Source: Phycisphaerae bacterium
GTDB taxonomy: Bacteria > Planctomycetota > Phycisphaerae > Phycisphaerales > UBA1924
Assembly: GCA_014192545.1 (NCBI GenBank)
Contig: BJHL01000002.1
Location: 665,848-729,847 of the forward strand
Direction of reading: 5' to 3'
DNA length: 64,000 nt
Shown here: piece after piece, positions 10,201 to 18,382 of the stretch
Layout of the letters: each line of letters starts with the position of its first letter
Position numbering within the stretch: the stretch's first letter is position 1
Translations under genes and position numbers: made by a program
Notes under the pieces: model-generated
What the model was told of the DNA's origin: nothing
The model's database searches: none
Seen by the model: only the letters and a program-made list of their open reading frames with translations

Positions 10201-10498
10201 TGTTGACGCCGTTGCGGAAACTGACGTCGAGCGAGTAGCGACCGTCGCTGGCAGTACTGCTCATGTAGATCATGCCTTCGACGCCGTTGACTTCTTGTTC
10301 GATGGGCGAAGCGACAGTGTCGGCGATGGTTTGGGCGTTTGCGCCGGGGTAGAGCGCTTCCACGCGAACGATGGGCGGCGCGAGCTCGGGGTATTGGGCA
10401 ACGGGCAGGCGCGTGTACGCGAGTGCGCCCAGCAGCACGATGATGATGGAGATAACGCAGGCGAAGATGGGCCGCGTGATGAAGAACTTGGAGAGCAT
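7253..10498 (-). CDS. RND multidrug efflux permease, HAE1 family (AcrB/MexB-like)
   Basis: This is a 1081-residue inner-membrane proton antiporter for hydrophobic compounds. The N-terminus MLSKFFITRPIFACVISI and PVAQYPELAPP are classic for the family. The proton-relay Asp pair is in GIVVDDAIVVVENVE (TM4) and the partner Lys in LGAKNAILIVEFA (TM10). The length and two large periplasmic loops match AcrB. The gene lies 101 bp downstream of the adaptor gene on the same strand, so the two form an operon. No TolC-like outer-membrane factor and no TetR or other repressor gene is adjacent; those must be elsewhere. Confidence 0.95.
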   Translation of the reverse strand: MLSKFFITRPIFACVISIIIVLLGALAYTRLPVAQYPELAPPIVRVEALYPGANAQTIADTVASPIEQEVNGVEGMIYMSSTASDGRYSLDVSFRNGVNTDIASVLVQNRVAIAQAKLPEEVRRLGVTTRKQSTSLAGVISLSSPKGTVDDVQLSNFLANYWRDEFARIPGVGATNILPAKEFAMRVWLDPEKLKARNLTVSEVAASIRAQNVQVAAGAIGRQPAPQGTNLELIVNTQGRLSSAEQFADIIVKSEGNARVRLKDIGRVELGARDYSTLSTFNSKPNSIIVCYQLPGANLVDLTDAIEAKLKALNSPGNPLRPQAKLGDDVQAKFFYNSSMFIKASQHEVIKTLIEAFILVVIVVLIFLQSVRTTIIPALTIPVSLIGTFLLLLAFGFSINMLTMFGLVLAIGIVVDDAIVVVENVERNMTQFGLGARDATIKAMTEITGPVIAITLVLMSVFLPTAALPGITGEMYRQFALTIAASTALSAVCALTLAPALCALLLKAHGHAAGQPAHQSNQGFILFRPLRWAGNLFNRVFDFITNIYVWIVRQSVRVAIVTLLLFVGVVFGTVQLIRSVPTGFVPTEDLGFVVVAAQLPDGASLERSKSVIERVSERVQKIDGVEDVVTLAGFSVIQGQGTSYANAWIVLKPWDERYKGKATDHRSIEKIIGEINAAVQPIQEAQLITFSLPAIQGIGNASGFDLRVQDRANRGRQALQQAVDQTVGASFGKPGIAYSFSSYREATPQLFVDIDREKVLSLGIPLESVFQTMQSALGSSYINDFNRDGRTFQVNVQADSQFRLTTSDITRLEVRNPQGKMVPLSSFATVRESFGPDRVERYNMYQSATVLGAPKPGISSGDALLQMEEVVNGTVTGNAMGYEWSAMSYEEKLAGGQGLIVFALGILLVYLILAAQYESWATPFAVVLSVPLVVSGAALALMYRGLDNNVFTQIGLVLLIGLGAKNAILIVEFARENRAAGKSIFDSTIEAARTRFRPILMTSFAFILGVVPLLNATGAGAASRRALGTAVFGGMVGATILGLFFIPVLYFCVQRIAEWIKPMKPVHHQTSASGSPASTHA

Positions 10499-10547
10499 GG
10501 GGCGGTCCTGGGGTGGCCGGGTTGGAGCGGCGGGACGCGAGGTGAGC

Positions 10548-10574
10548 GTGGCGTGCGTGGCGTGCGTGGCGTGC
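10548..10574. repeat. three tandem copies of the 9-mer GTGGCGTGC
   Basis: Three perfect units plus a partial fourth lie in the 101-bp spacer between the adaptor and permease genes of the efflux operon. The repeat may only be a slippage product. It sits where it could change translation spacing between the two genes. Confidence 0.8.
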
Positions 10575-10599
10575 GTGGTTAGACGTCAAAGTCCGTTGG

Positions 10600-11907
10600 T
10601 CAACCGGGCTTCTTTTCAGCGGGTTGCGGCGTGGCTGGCGCGGCGGGCTTTTCGGCAGGCTTGGTTGTCGCTGCAGATTGCGTGACGGGCTTGACTTCGG
10701 CGCCTGGTCTGGCGCGTTGCAGGCCGTTCACGACGATGCGATCGTCGAGCGAGACGTTGAAGAGTGGTTCGCCCTTGTCGTTGGTGCGAGGTTGTTCATC
10801 ATCGCCCAGTTGCGGCAGGATTTTTCGCATGGGGGTGGTGATGTTGTTTTCGGTGACGCGCAGCGTGTCGCCTGTGCGGACATCGCGGCGCTGTACTTTG
10901 TTGGAGCTATCGACGAGCATGACGTAGCTGCCTGTGGAGTCGCGAAGCACGGCGATATCGGGGACGAGCAGAGCTTGCTGCTCGCCCACGATGCTGCGAA
11001 TGCGGACGAAAGAGCCGGGCAGAATAGTGCCAGCTTGATTGTCGAAGACAGCTTCGATTTTGAGCGTGCCAGTGGCGGTGTCGACGGTGTTGTCGCCCCA
11101 CTTGTACCAGCCTTCGTGCGGGTAGCCTTGTTCGTTGGCGAGGGCGAGGGCGACGGGCACGTTTGCACGGCCGTCTTCGCCTGGGCGACGATTTTGGTTC
11201 GCGCGACGGAGTTCGAGCACTTGGCGCTCGGGGATGAAGTAGGTTGCAAGGACTTGTCGATCGTTGATGATGGTTGCGAGCAGCGTGGCGTCGTTGGCGC
11301 CGACCAGTTGGCCGAGTTCGACGGTTTGGATGCTGAGGCGGCCCGCGATGGGGGCCTTGACTTGTGTGAATTCGAGGTCGAGTGAGGCTTGCGTCAGGAC
11401 CGCTTCGGCGAGCGTGACCTGAGCGGCGGAACTGTCGCGTTCGGCGACGGCACGATCGAGTTCGAGTTTCGCGGCGGCGTTGCGATTGACGGCTTCGCGC
11501 GTGCGCTCGAGCGTGGTTTCTGCGAGTTGCTGGCTTGCTTTGCGGACGGCAACTTCGGCCTCGGCTTGTTTGACGGTGGCTTGGAAAGGGCGCGGGTCGA
11601 TGCTGAAAAGCAAGTCGCCGACTTTGACGGGTGCGCCGTCGACAACGTGCTTTTTCTCAATGAAGCCGCGAACGCGGGCGCGGACTTCGACGGCTTCGAT
11701 GCCACGAATGGTGCCGGTGAAATCGAGCGTGAGCGGAACGGTTTGCGCGATGGGCGAAGCGACGGTGACTTCAGGTGGCGACGGCGGCGCGGGGGGTTGG
11801 CCTTTGGGTTTACAGGCTGCCAAGGCAGCGAGGGTGAAGGCAAGTATTGCGAAATAGGGGAGGAGGCGAGCCGAGTGGATCGGCCTTGACGGGAAACTGA
11901 TGGACAT
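10600..11907 (-). CDS. RND efflux periplasmic adaptor (AcrA/MexA-like membrane fusion protein)
   Basis: The 435-residue protein has an N-terminal hydrophobic segment ending LAALAACKPKGQ, a lipobox-like LAAC that would make it a lipoprotein at about Cys 31. The adaptor pattern follows: VEVRARVRGFIEKKHVVDGA (first lipoyl half), an alpha-hairpin from about 115 to 180, then QVKAPIAGRLSIQTVELGQL (second lipoyl half) and a beta-barrel. The C-terminal 30 residues are Ala/Pro/Lys-rich (KPAEKPAAPATP). It bridges the permease to an outer-membrane duct. It is first gene of the efflux operon; about 220 bp upstream lack a gene and should hold the promoter. Confidence 0.93.
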   Translation of the reverse strand: MSISFPSRPIHSARLLPYFAILAFTLAALAACKPKGQPPAPPSPPEVTVASPIAQTVPLTLDFTGTIRGIEAVEVRARVRGFIEKKHVVDGAPVKVGDLLFSIDPRPFQATVKQAEAEVAVRKASQQLAETTLERTREAVNRNAAAKLELDRAVAERDSSAAQVTLAEAVLTQASLDLEFTQVKAPIAGRLSIQTVELGQLVGANDATLLATIINDRQVLATYFIPERQVLELRRANQNRRPGEDGRANVPVALALANEQGYPHEGWYKWGDNTVDTATGTLKIEAVFDNQAGTILPGSFVRIRSIVGEQQALLVPDIAVLRDSTGSYVMLVDSSNKVQRRDVRTGDTLRVTENNITTPMRKILPQLGDDEQPRTNDKGEPLFNVSLDDRIVVNGLQRARPGAEVKPVTQSAATTKPAEKPAAPATPQPAEKKPG

Positions 11908-12130
11908 GCAACACCGCTCCTTGCGATTCTGTTGGCGACTTCGAAGTCGCGAAGAGATTAGCGACTGCGATGCGTGAATGGCCGAGCAGTCACGGAAAAT
12001 GTCACATCTTCGTACGGGTTTTGGGACGAGCCATATGTTGTGATGCGAACGAATCCCGTGCGATGCGTGCAGTTCGTGCGCGGGGATAGTCGCTCGGCTC
12101 TCGAAACGCGAGTGGAAACTTAAAGATTGA

Positions 12131-13141
12131 TTACGCGTTGCTGCGGAGCAGGCGGTCGGGGCGGAGCCAGAGCCATGAGATGGCAGCGCAGATGCCCGCG
12201 ATGGCGAGGCGGACGGCGGTGGTGAGAAGTGCGAGGCCAGCGACTTCTTGCGTGCTCATGCCGATAAGTTTTCCGGCGCCTGCGGTGCCAGCTTCGGCAA
12301 AGCCCAATGCACCGGCGGGTGCGCCGGCTTGGAGGAGAAGGTAGACAGAGCCGAGTTGTGCGCTTTGGGCGATGGTCATGGGGACGCCCAAGATTGCAGC
12401 GGCGATGGCGAAGCGAGCGGCGAAAGTGGCGACATCGACGGCTCGAATGGCGAGGCCGGCCCCCACTGCGGTTGGGCTCGAAATGAGGTCGGCGGTGCCC
12501 AGCGTCATGAAGCGGAGCGCTTTGATGGAGCTGCGGGTTGCGAGTTGGCCTACGCCGACGATGGCGAGCCACGCGAGCAGGAGCAACGCGAGGGCGATGG
12601 CAGTCGTGCCCAGGAGCGTTGGCTGGGGCCAGATTTGTGATGCGAGCAAGGCACCGCCCGCGCATGCGAGGATGCTGGCCATCGAGACGCCGCCGAAGGT
12701 AATGAACCAGGAGATGAGTTCCTTCAAGGCAACTTTGTGGCGACGGACATGAATCGCGCTGCGGACAATCATGCCGAGTTTGAAGGGGAGGATGGAGAGG
12801 AAGACAGCGATGCTGTTGGTCGCGAGCAATTCGCCGATGGGCAATTTGCGGCGAGGCGTGAGTGTGACCCAGAAGACGAGTGCGTCAAGCACGATGGAGA
12901 ACAGTGAGAGGCCGAAGAGAGACGCGACAAGCAATGGTGATGCGTTGCGGAGATTCTGGAGGGCTTGGCGGTTGTCGCCGCCTAGGGCCATTTTCATGGC
13001 CCAGATCATGAGAGCGATACCGATGAGCAAGCCGACAATTTGGATGATGCGCTGCAGGGGCGACATGCGTTTGCCGGGAATGGCATCGGCGGATTCGACG
13101 GCGGTTTGCGGCGATTCGGGTTGCGCGGGCAGATCGCTCAT
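12131..13141 (-). CDS. lysylphosphatidylglycerol synthase TM-region family protein (YbhN/flippase-like)
   Basis: The 336-residue protein has about eight hydrophobic helices, starting near residue 30 (IIQIVGLLIGIALMIWAM). It shows the family pattern: NSIAVFLSILPFKLGMIVRSAIH, a central GGVSMASILACAGGALL, and LLLQAGAPAGALGFAEAGT, which matches the P-x-PG-x-G-x-x-E region near the end. Proteins of this group move or modify lipid-linked molecules and are often next to glycosyltransferases. Here a GT2 glycosyltransferase begins 70 bp away on the opposite strand. The substrate is unknown. Confidence 0.75.
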   Translation of the reverse strand: MSDLPAQPESPQTAVESADAIPGKRMSPLQRIIQIVGLLIGIALMIWAMKMALGGDNRQALQNLRNASPLLVASLFGLSLFSIVLDALVFWVTLTPRRKLPIGELLATNSIAVFLSILPFKLGMIVRSAIHVRRHKVALKELISWFITFGGVSMASILACAGGALLASQIWPQPTLLGTTAIALALLLLAWLAIVGVGQLATRSSIKALRFMTLGTADLISSPTAVGAGLAIRAVDVATFAARFAIAAAILGVPMTIAQSAQLGSVYLLLQAGAPAGALGFAEAGTAGAGKLIGMSTQEVAGLALLTTAVRLAIAGICAAISWLWLRPDRLLRSNA

Positions 13142-13210
13142 GGGCGGGCCAGCATACGCGCGGAGGCGGGTGCGAGCGAACGCGGCGCAGGCGGGCTACC
13201 ACTATGCCGC

Positions 13211-13894
13211 GTGATTCTGACTGTGGTCATTCCGGCGTTCAATGAACAAGCGACGATTGCGGGGACGATTGCGCGCGTGCGGGGAACGGGGCTGGCGAGC
13301 GAGATTGTGGTGGTGGATGATGCGAGCACGGATCAGACGCCTGCGATTTTGTCGTCGCTCAAGGCGAGTGATTTGGTGGTGCTGCGGCATGAAAACAATC
13401 GCGGCAAGGGCGCGGCACTGCGAACGGGCTTTCAGCATGCGCGCGGGGACATTGTGCTGGTGCAGGATGCGGATGCGGAATATGACCCGGCGGATTATCC
13501 GCGATTGCTGGGGCCGCTGCGCGATGGGAAAGCGGATGTGGTTTTTGGAAGTCGATTTGTGGGCGGGGATGCGCACCGGGTGTTATTCTATTGGCACAGC
13601 GTGGGGAATCGGGTGCTGACGCTGGCGTCGAATGCGTTCACGAATCTGAATTTGACGGACATGGAATGCGGATTCAAGGTGTTTCGCAAGGATGTGCTGA
13701 ACCGCGTGAACATAGAAGAAGAGCGATTTGGATTTGAGCCGGAGATTGTGGCGAAGGTTGCCCGGCTGGATGTGCGGATTTTTGAGGTGGGTGTGAGTTA
13801 CAACGGCAGGACGTATGCCGAGGGGAAGAAGATAACGTGGCGCGATGGAGTCGCGGCGTTGTGGTGTATTTTCAAGTACAACGTACTCAAGTGA
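13211..13894 (+). CDS. family 2 glycosyltransferase, dolichol-phosphate-sugar-synthase-like
   Basis: The 228-residue protein is a compact GT-A fold enzyme. I start it at GTG 13211, giving VILTVVIPAFNEQATI; the open frame continues upstream only as the antisense of the divergent membrane gene. Key motifs are VVVDDASTDQT, RGKGAALRTGF, the metal site VLVQDADAEYDP and GSRFVGG. There is no C-terminal membrane segment, so it resembles short bacterial DPM1/polyprenyl-phosphate glycosyltransferases that load a sugar from NDP-sugar onto a lipid carrier. The sugar cannot be read from the sequence. Thymidine kinase follows 36 bp downstream. Confidence 0.88.
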   Translation: MILTVVIPAFNEQATIAGTIARVRGTGLASEIVVVDDASTDQTPAILSSLKASDLVVLRHENNRGKGAALRTGFQHARGDIVLVQDADAEYDPADYPRLLGPLRDGKADVVFGSRFVGGDAHRVLFYWHSVGNRVLTLASNAFTNLNLTDMECGFKVFRKDVLNRVNIEEERFGFEPEIVAKVARLDVRIFEVGVSYNGRTYAEGKKITWRDGVAALWCIFKYNVLK

Positions 13895-13930
13895 TCGACG
13901 GGCGGCAATCGCATGCACACAAGGACAAGT

Positions 13931-14536
13931 ATGACCAACGCATTGCCCGACGACTCACGAGATCGTTCTGCGGAATCTCTCGCAGCAGCAGCAGCGTGGC
14001 CCAACGGCACGCTGGAAGTGATTTGCGGACCCATGTTTGCGGGGAAGACTTCGCTGCTGATTGCTCGGCTGGCAGCGGCAAAAGCACGCGGGCAGAGCGT
14101 GGCAGCGTTCAAGCACGCGAGTGATACGCGGTATCACGCGACGCATCTTGCGACGCATGATGGCCAGCAGATTGCGGCGATGGCGGTTGCTGATCCGATT
14201 GAACTTTTCGCGCGACTTGGGAAGGCGCAGGTTGTTGCGATTGATGAGGCGCACTTTTTCGGTGCGTGGTTGTGGGACATCATCGTGCCGCTTTTGCGAG
14301 ATCGGCGGACGTTGATCGTTGCGGGTGTTGAGCGCGATCATGTGGGGCGACCATTTGAGCCGTTTCCGCGGCTGCTTGTGGAAGCTGACACGGTGACGAA
14401 GCTGGGTGGGCCTTGTAAGAAGTGCGGCAAGCCGGCGATTCATAGCCAGCGGATGAGCGAAGATGCGTCGCGCGTGGTTGTGGGTGGGAGTGAGTTGTAT
14501 CAGGCGCGGTGCCGGGAGTGTTTTGGGAAGCCTTGA
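13931..14536 (+). CDS. tdk: thymidine kinase
   Basis: The enzyme phosphorylates thymidine to dTMP with ATP in pyrimidine salvage. I choose ATG 13931 because AAGGA lies 5 bp upstream; an in-frame ATG at 13913 would add six residues. The P-loop is GPMFAGKTSLLI, the catalytic Glu is in VVAIDEAHFFG, and the zinc site is formed by CKKCGKPA and CREC near the C-terminus. The length (201 residues) fits type II thymidine kinase. A Ser/Ala-rich N-terminus of about 25 residues precedes the core. A uridine-kinase-like gene and a nucleoside transporter lie just downstream. Confidence 0.95.
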   Translation: MTNALPDDSRDRSAESLAAAAAWPNGTLEVICGPMFAGKTSLLIARLAAAKARGQSVAAFKHASDTRYHATHLATHDGQQIAAMAVADPIELFARLGKAQVVAIDEAHFFGAWLWDIIVPLLRDRRTLIVAGVERDHVGRPFEPFPRLLVEADTVTKLGGPCKKCGKPAIHSQRMSEDASRVVVGGSELYQARCRECFGKP

Positions 14537-14567
14537 GATTGCAAATGTTGATTGAGTTTCGCAGAGA

Positions 14568-15155
14568 TCAGTCGTTTCGCACGATGACGTGAGCGGCGGT
14601 GCGATACTCATTTTCCCAACGTTGAAACGTGGGTTCGGCGACGTTGTTGAAGAAGACTTTGGCCTTCTCGACGCCCCAACCTCGAACGCCGGTGCGCTCG
14701 AGATGAGCCCAGCGATCCCAGCGGATGCAAGCGGGCGCTTCAACGAATACGCGAATGTCGATGATGGTGCGAAGCGTTTGATGAAGGGCGTGGATGCCTT
14801 CGATGACGATGGTTGGGTGGGGATGCAATCGCGTGATGCTTTCGCGGCGATGCGTGTGAAAGCTCCAGATGGGCGCTTCGGTGGGATTGCCGGCGCGGAG
14901 GTCGGCGATGTTCTGCAGAAGCGTGGTGAAGTCAGCGTGACGCGGGTCGTCGCGCTCGCTCTCGGGCACGTCGGCATAGTCGGGCAGGTAATTGTCGGTG
15001 CTGAGCACGCATGGGGAAAGTTCGCGCGCGAGGGTGCTTTTGCCAACGCCTACGGGACCGGTGATGCCGATGACGAGCGGCGTTGGCAAGTGACTGGCGC
15101 GTGCGAACAGATGGGTGGATGCTTCGCGAAAGGGAATGGTGGGCGGTTGTGACAA
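14568..15155 (-). CDS. uridine kinase-like P-loop nucleoside kinase
   Basis: The core shows GITGPVGVGKSTLAREL (Walker A), VLSTDNYLPDYADV (acceptor-binding region), RHADFTTLLQNI and IVIEGIHALHQ (Walker B). These are the marks of the uridine kinase/phosphoribulokinase superfamily. The start is unsettled. I give the TTG at 15155 (195 residues), since the open frame reaches an ATG at 15305 only by overlapping the divergent transporter start by 71 bp. The gene converges with tdk, 31 bp away. Context favours a nucleoside substrate, but pantothenate-kinase-like or other small-molecule kinases share these motifs. Confidence 0.78.
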   Translation of the reverse strand: MSQPPTIPFREASTHLFARASHLPTPLVIGITGPVGVGKSTLARELSPCVLSTDNYLPDYADVPESERDDPRHADFTTLLQNIADLRAGNPTEAPIWSFHTHRRESITRLHPHPTIVIEGIHALHQTLRTIIDIRVFVEAPACIRWDRWAHLERTGVRGWGVEKAKVFFNNVAEPTFQRWENEYRTAAHVIVRND

Positions 15156-15234
15156 GATGGCATTGTTCGCGAGGTGAGTGAGCCGGGCGGTGAGCGGGCG
15201 TGCAAGATTCGGGTGAACGTGGTATGCTCCGCGT

Positions 15235-16512
15235 ATGCAATTGCAAGGACTGATCGGCGTCGTGGTTTTGCTCGCACTCGGCTTCGCGCTCTCGACGAAT
15301 CGCAAACGAGTGAACTGGCGACTGGTGGGCGCTGGCGTTGCGCTTCAGTTCGTCATCGCGGTGTTGCTGCTGCGTGTGCCGGGGACGGCTGATGCGTTCG
15401 CGTTTTTCGCGACGATTGTGACAAAGGTCATTTCGTTTGCTGACGAGGGCATTTCGTTTGTGTTTGGGAACCTTGCGAACGCGGGCATGCCTTGGGGATT
15501 TGTGTTTGCGGTGAAGGTGCTGCCGATCATCATTTTCTTTGCGAGTTTGATGGCGGTGCTGTATCACTTGGGCATCATGCAGCGCGTGGTTGCGGTGGTT
15601 GCTTGGCTGCTGCGAAGGACGCTGGGCGTTACGGGCGTTGAAGCTCTTTCGGCGAGTGCGAACATTTTCGTGGGACAAACCGAAGCTCCGCTCACTGTGC
15701 GGCCTTATATCGCGACGATGACTCGCTCGCAGATCATGACGATTATGGCGGGCGGATTCGCGACGATTGCGGGTAGCGTGATGGCGGCGTATATCGTGAA
15801 GCTGGGCGGCGATAGTGAGTCGCAGCGAGTGCTTTTTGCGACGCACTTGATGACGGCAAGCGTGATGAGCGCGCCGGCAGGGCTGGTGATGGCGAAGTTG
15901 ATGATGCCGGAAACGCAGACGCCTCGCGATGAATCGATGGACAAGTTGGTGCAAACTGAGCGAGAGACGCGGAACGTGCTGGATGCGGCCGCGGCGGGCG
16001 CGACGGATGGGCTCAAGCTCGCGCTCAACGTTGCCGCGATGCTGATTGCGTTTATTGCGCTGCTGGCGATGCTGAATTGGCCGCTGAGCACGCTGAGTCA
16101 GTGGGGTCCGATTGATACGTGGCGCGTGTCGCATGGGCTGCCGATTTTCACGTTTCAGAACATTTTGGGAGCTATTTTGCAGCCGTTAGCGTGGACGATG
16201 GGCGTGGCGTGGGATGATTGCCGGGAGTTTGGCAGCTTGCTTGGAACGCAGGTCATTGCGACGGAGTTCGTCGCGTATCTCAATCTCTCTGACCATATCG
16301 CGAACGGGACGGTTTCACCTCGGACGAGCCAGATTGCGGCGTACGCGTTGTGCGGCTTTGCGAATCTGCCGAGCATTGCGATTCAAATTGGCGGGCTTTC
16401 CGCGCTTGCGCCTGAGCGGCGGGCGGAGTTTGCAAGCATCGGGCTGCGTGCGATGGTTGCGGGTGCGCTGGCCTGCTGGATGACGGGTGCGATTGCGAGC
16501 ATCATGATCTGA
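15235..16512 (+). CDS. concentrative nucleoside transporter, NupC/CNT family
   Basis: This is a 425-residue multi-helix inner-membrane protein that imports nucleosides with a cation gradient. Family motifs are present: GQTEAPLTVRPYI (re-entrant loop with substrate residues), SVMSAPAGLVMAKLMMPET, ALNVAAMLIAFIALLAMLN and GTQVIATEFVAYLNL. The ATG at 15235 opens with a hydrophobic helix. Together with tdk and the uridine-kinase-like gene it makes a compact pyrimidine uptake and salvage group. The ureohydrolase gene follows 62 bp later on the same strand and may be read through. Confidence 0.93.
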   Translation: MQLQGLIGVVVLLALGFALSTNRKRVNWRLVGAGVALQFVIAVLLLRVPGTADAFAFFATIVTKVISFADEGISFVFGNLANAGMPWGFVFAVKVLPIIIFFASLMAVLYHLGIMQRVVAVVAWLLRRTLGVTGVEALSASANIFVGQTEAPLTVRPYIATMTRSQIMTIMAGGFATIAGSVMAAYIVKLGGDSESQRVLFATHLMTASVMSAPAGLVMAKLMMPETQTPRDESMDKLVQTERETRNVLDAAAAGATDGLKLALNVAAMLIAFIALLAMLNWPLSTLSQWGPIDTWRVSHGLPIFTFQNILGAILQPLAWTMGVAWDDCREFGSLLGTQVIATEFVAYLNLSDHIANGTVSPRTSQIAAYALCGFANLPSIAIQIGGLSALAPERRAEFASIGLRAMVAGALACWMTGAIASIMI

Positions 16513-16574
16513 GAGATCGAAGAGCAAGAAAGTTCGTTGTCGTGCCGGGATGCAGCCGATCACTACGCTTGGAT

Positions 16575-17552
16575 ATGCCTACGCAACTACCCAATCCTCG
16601 TGTGTCGCCGCGGTTTGCGGGAATCGTGACTTTCGGGCGGTATCCGCAGCTTGATGCGGTAGCGACGGAGAACTTGCCGCTTGATTGGATTATTTATGGC
16701 GTGCCGTTTGATGCGGGCGTGACGTATCGACCTGGGGCGAGGTTCGGGCCGCGTGCGATGCGTGAGGCGTCGCAATATCTCAAGCGATATCACATCGAAC
16801 ATGATGTGGATGTTTGTGAGAAGCTGAGCATTGCGGATGGTGGCGATGCGCCCGTGAAGCCTTATGACCTGCGCGAGAATGCGGTGGCCGTTGCGGAGTG
16901 GGCGTTTGCGCTTTCGGCGGGTTCTCGCGGGACGACGAAGTTGCTCGCGCTTGGTGGTGACCACAGCATTGCGTATGCGAATATTCGTGCGACGTACTTG
17001 CGGCAGGGCAGTCCGAAGGGTGGACTTGCGCTGGTGCATTTTGATAGCCACCTTGACACGGTGGACGCGGTGTGGGGCAATCAATGGGGGCATGCCAGCC
17101 CGTTTATTCGTGCGATTGAAGATGGGTTGATTGACCCGCGGCACATGATCAGCATTGGGATCAAAGGGCCGCTGAACGCGGCGAGCGACTTGGATTATGC
17201 GAAGGGCAAGGGAATTCGTATTTTGACGCGTGATGAATGCTCGCGGCGCGGCGCGGAGGGATGCGCGCGCGAGTTGGGCGATTTTGTTGCTTCACTGAAA
17301 GATGCGCCGGCGTACGTGACGTTTGACATCGACGCGGTGGACCCTGCGTTTGCGCCGGGAACGGGTACGCCAAGCGTGGGCGGGTTCTCTTCGACCGAAG
17401 CACTTGCGATGCTGCGTGCGCTCAAGGGCTTGCATGTTGTTGGTGCGGATGTTGTTGAGGTGCTGCCGGACCGGGATCCGACGGGAATCACGAGTTTTCT
17501 TGCAGCGCACATTGCGTTTGAAGTGCTTGCGCTAAGCGCGTTGCGAAAGTGA
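16575..17552 (+). CDS. ureohydrolase (agmatinase/arginase family)
   Basis: The 325-residue manganese hydrolase cleaves a guanidino group to urea and an amine. Metal ligands are seen in GGDHSIAY, HFDSHLDTVD (the usual DAHxD with Ser in place of Ala) and TFDIDAVDPAFAPGTGTP. The start is ATG 16575 because the N-terminus PTQLPNPRVSPRFAGI resembles agmatinases; a GTG 33 bp upstream is less likely. The overall pattern is agmatinase-like, but the exact substrate (agmatine, arginine, guanidinobutyrate, proclavaminate) cannot be fixed by eye. A succinyltransferase cluster for arginine or ornithine lies 2 kb away, so an arginase-like role would make sense. Confidence 0.88.
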   Translation: MPTQLPNPRVSPRFAGIVTFGRYPQLDAVATENLPLDWIIYGVPFDAGVTYRPGARFGPRAMREASQYLKRYHIEHDVDVCEKLSIADGGDAPVKPYDLRENAVAVAEWAFALSAGSRGTTKLLALGGDHSIAYANIRATYLRQGSPKGGLALVHFDSHLDTVDAVWGNQWGHASPFIRAIEDGLIDPRHMISIGIKGPLNAASDLDYAKGKGIRILTRDECSRRGAEGCARELGDFVASLKDAPAYVTFDIDAVDPAFAPGTGTPSVGGFSSTEALAMLRALKGLHVVGADVVEVLPDRDPTGITSFLAAHIAFEVLALSALRK

Positions 17553-17577
17553 TCGAGACTGCAAGTTGTGCGAGTGA

Positions 17578-18285
17578 TTACACGAGTGAGGCTTTACGCA
17601 GATTGAGAATCAACTCGACTTGGCCTGTGGGTTTGCTGAGTCGCTGCGCGATTTGGACTGGCGTCAGGCCTTCATCAGCGAGTGCGTAGACATCGCGGTG
17701 CGAACTGCCAGCGGATGTGTCGAGCGATGCCATCGGGGCGGCTTGGCGTGGTTTGACTTCCACGGTCGGCTGCGGCTTGGCGGCGAGCAGATTCTCGAGC
17801 GTGGCGATTCGCTCGTCGGCTTGTTCGAGCATTTTTTCCATGCGAGCAGTTCGCACGTCGAGTTGATGCACTAATCGCTCGGTCAGTTCGGTCATATCGC
17901 GGTGCAGTTGCTGTTCTTCAGTTGATGCGGCGGATTTCACGGGTGCTGCGAGGCGTGCGGCTGACTTCTTGGCGATTTTTCGGCGCTGCCAGATGGACCA
18001 TGCGACGAGTGCGGTCCCAAGGACGATGGCGAGCGATGCCGTGGGCAACTGCTCACGCCAGGTTGTAACGACTGCCACGGGTTGCTGTCCGGACTGCTGC
18101 TGAACGGCTTGGTGCTCGATGGGCAAGTCGCGAACGAAGTCGGGCACTTTCATTTGCGTGGATTGCGATTGCTCGACACTTTCCGATGGCGGCGGCGACG
18201 GCGCGAGCGTGACGGGTTTGAAATCGGCGTGCGTCGGCTCTTCGCCCGGAGCGGGTGGGCCTTGTACTTGACTGGTGTCATCCAT
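17578..18285 (-). CDS. membrane-anchored coiled-coil protein with C-terminal helix-turn-helix-like segment
   Basis: The 235-residue protein is not assigned to a named function. Residues 1-75 are polar and Pro-rich; a single hydrophobic helix (ASLAIVLGTALVAWSIW) lies near 83-99, followed by a basic stretch (QRRKIAKKSAAR). Residues about 120-168 form a likely coiled coil (MTELTERLVHQLDVRTARM). The C-terminus (ALADEGLTPVQIAQRLSKP, then GQVELILNLRK) looks like the short helix-turn-helix motif found in DUF2802/DUF6115-type proteins. The first region would be outside if the basic stretch is cytoplasmic. It converges with the ureohydrolase gene, 25 bp away. Confidence 0.7.
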   Translation of the reverse strand: MDDTSQVQGPPAPGEEPTHADFKPVTLAPSPPPSESVEQSQSTQMKVPDFVRDLPIEHQAVQQQSGQQPVAVVTTWREQLPTASLAIVLGTALVAWSIWQRRKIAKKSAARLAAPVKSAASTEEQQLHRDMTELTERLVHQLDVRTARMEKMLEQADERIATLENLLAAKPQPTVEVKPRQAAPMASLDTSAGSSHRDVYALADEGLTPVQIAQRLSKPTGQVELILNLRKASLV

Positions 18286-18382
18286 GACGCTTGACCTCCG
18301 TGTCTATCTCGTCACAATGTCGTGACAATGTCGTATCGCGGCCGCGAGCAATCCAACTCGCACTGATCCATATGATCGGCTC

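Noticed and set aside
7253..11907. Efflux operon as recently acquired resistance island
   Set aside because: Base usage matches the neighbours, and there is no integrase, insertion sequence or direct repeat around it.
13040..13210. Upstream extension of the glycosyltransferase
   Set aside because: These codons lie antisense to the start of the divergent membrane gene and have no family similarity; the domain begins at GTG 13211.
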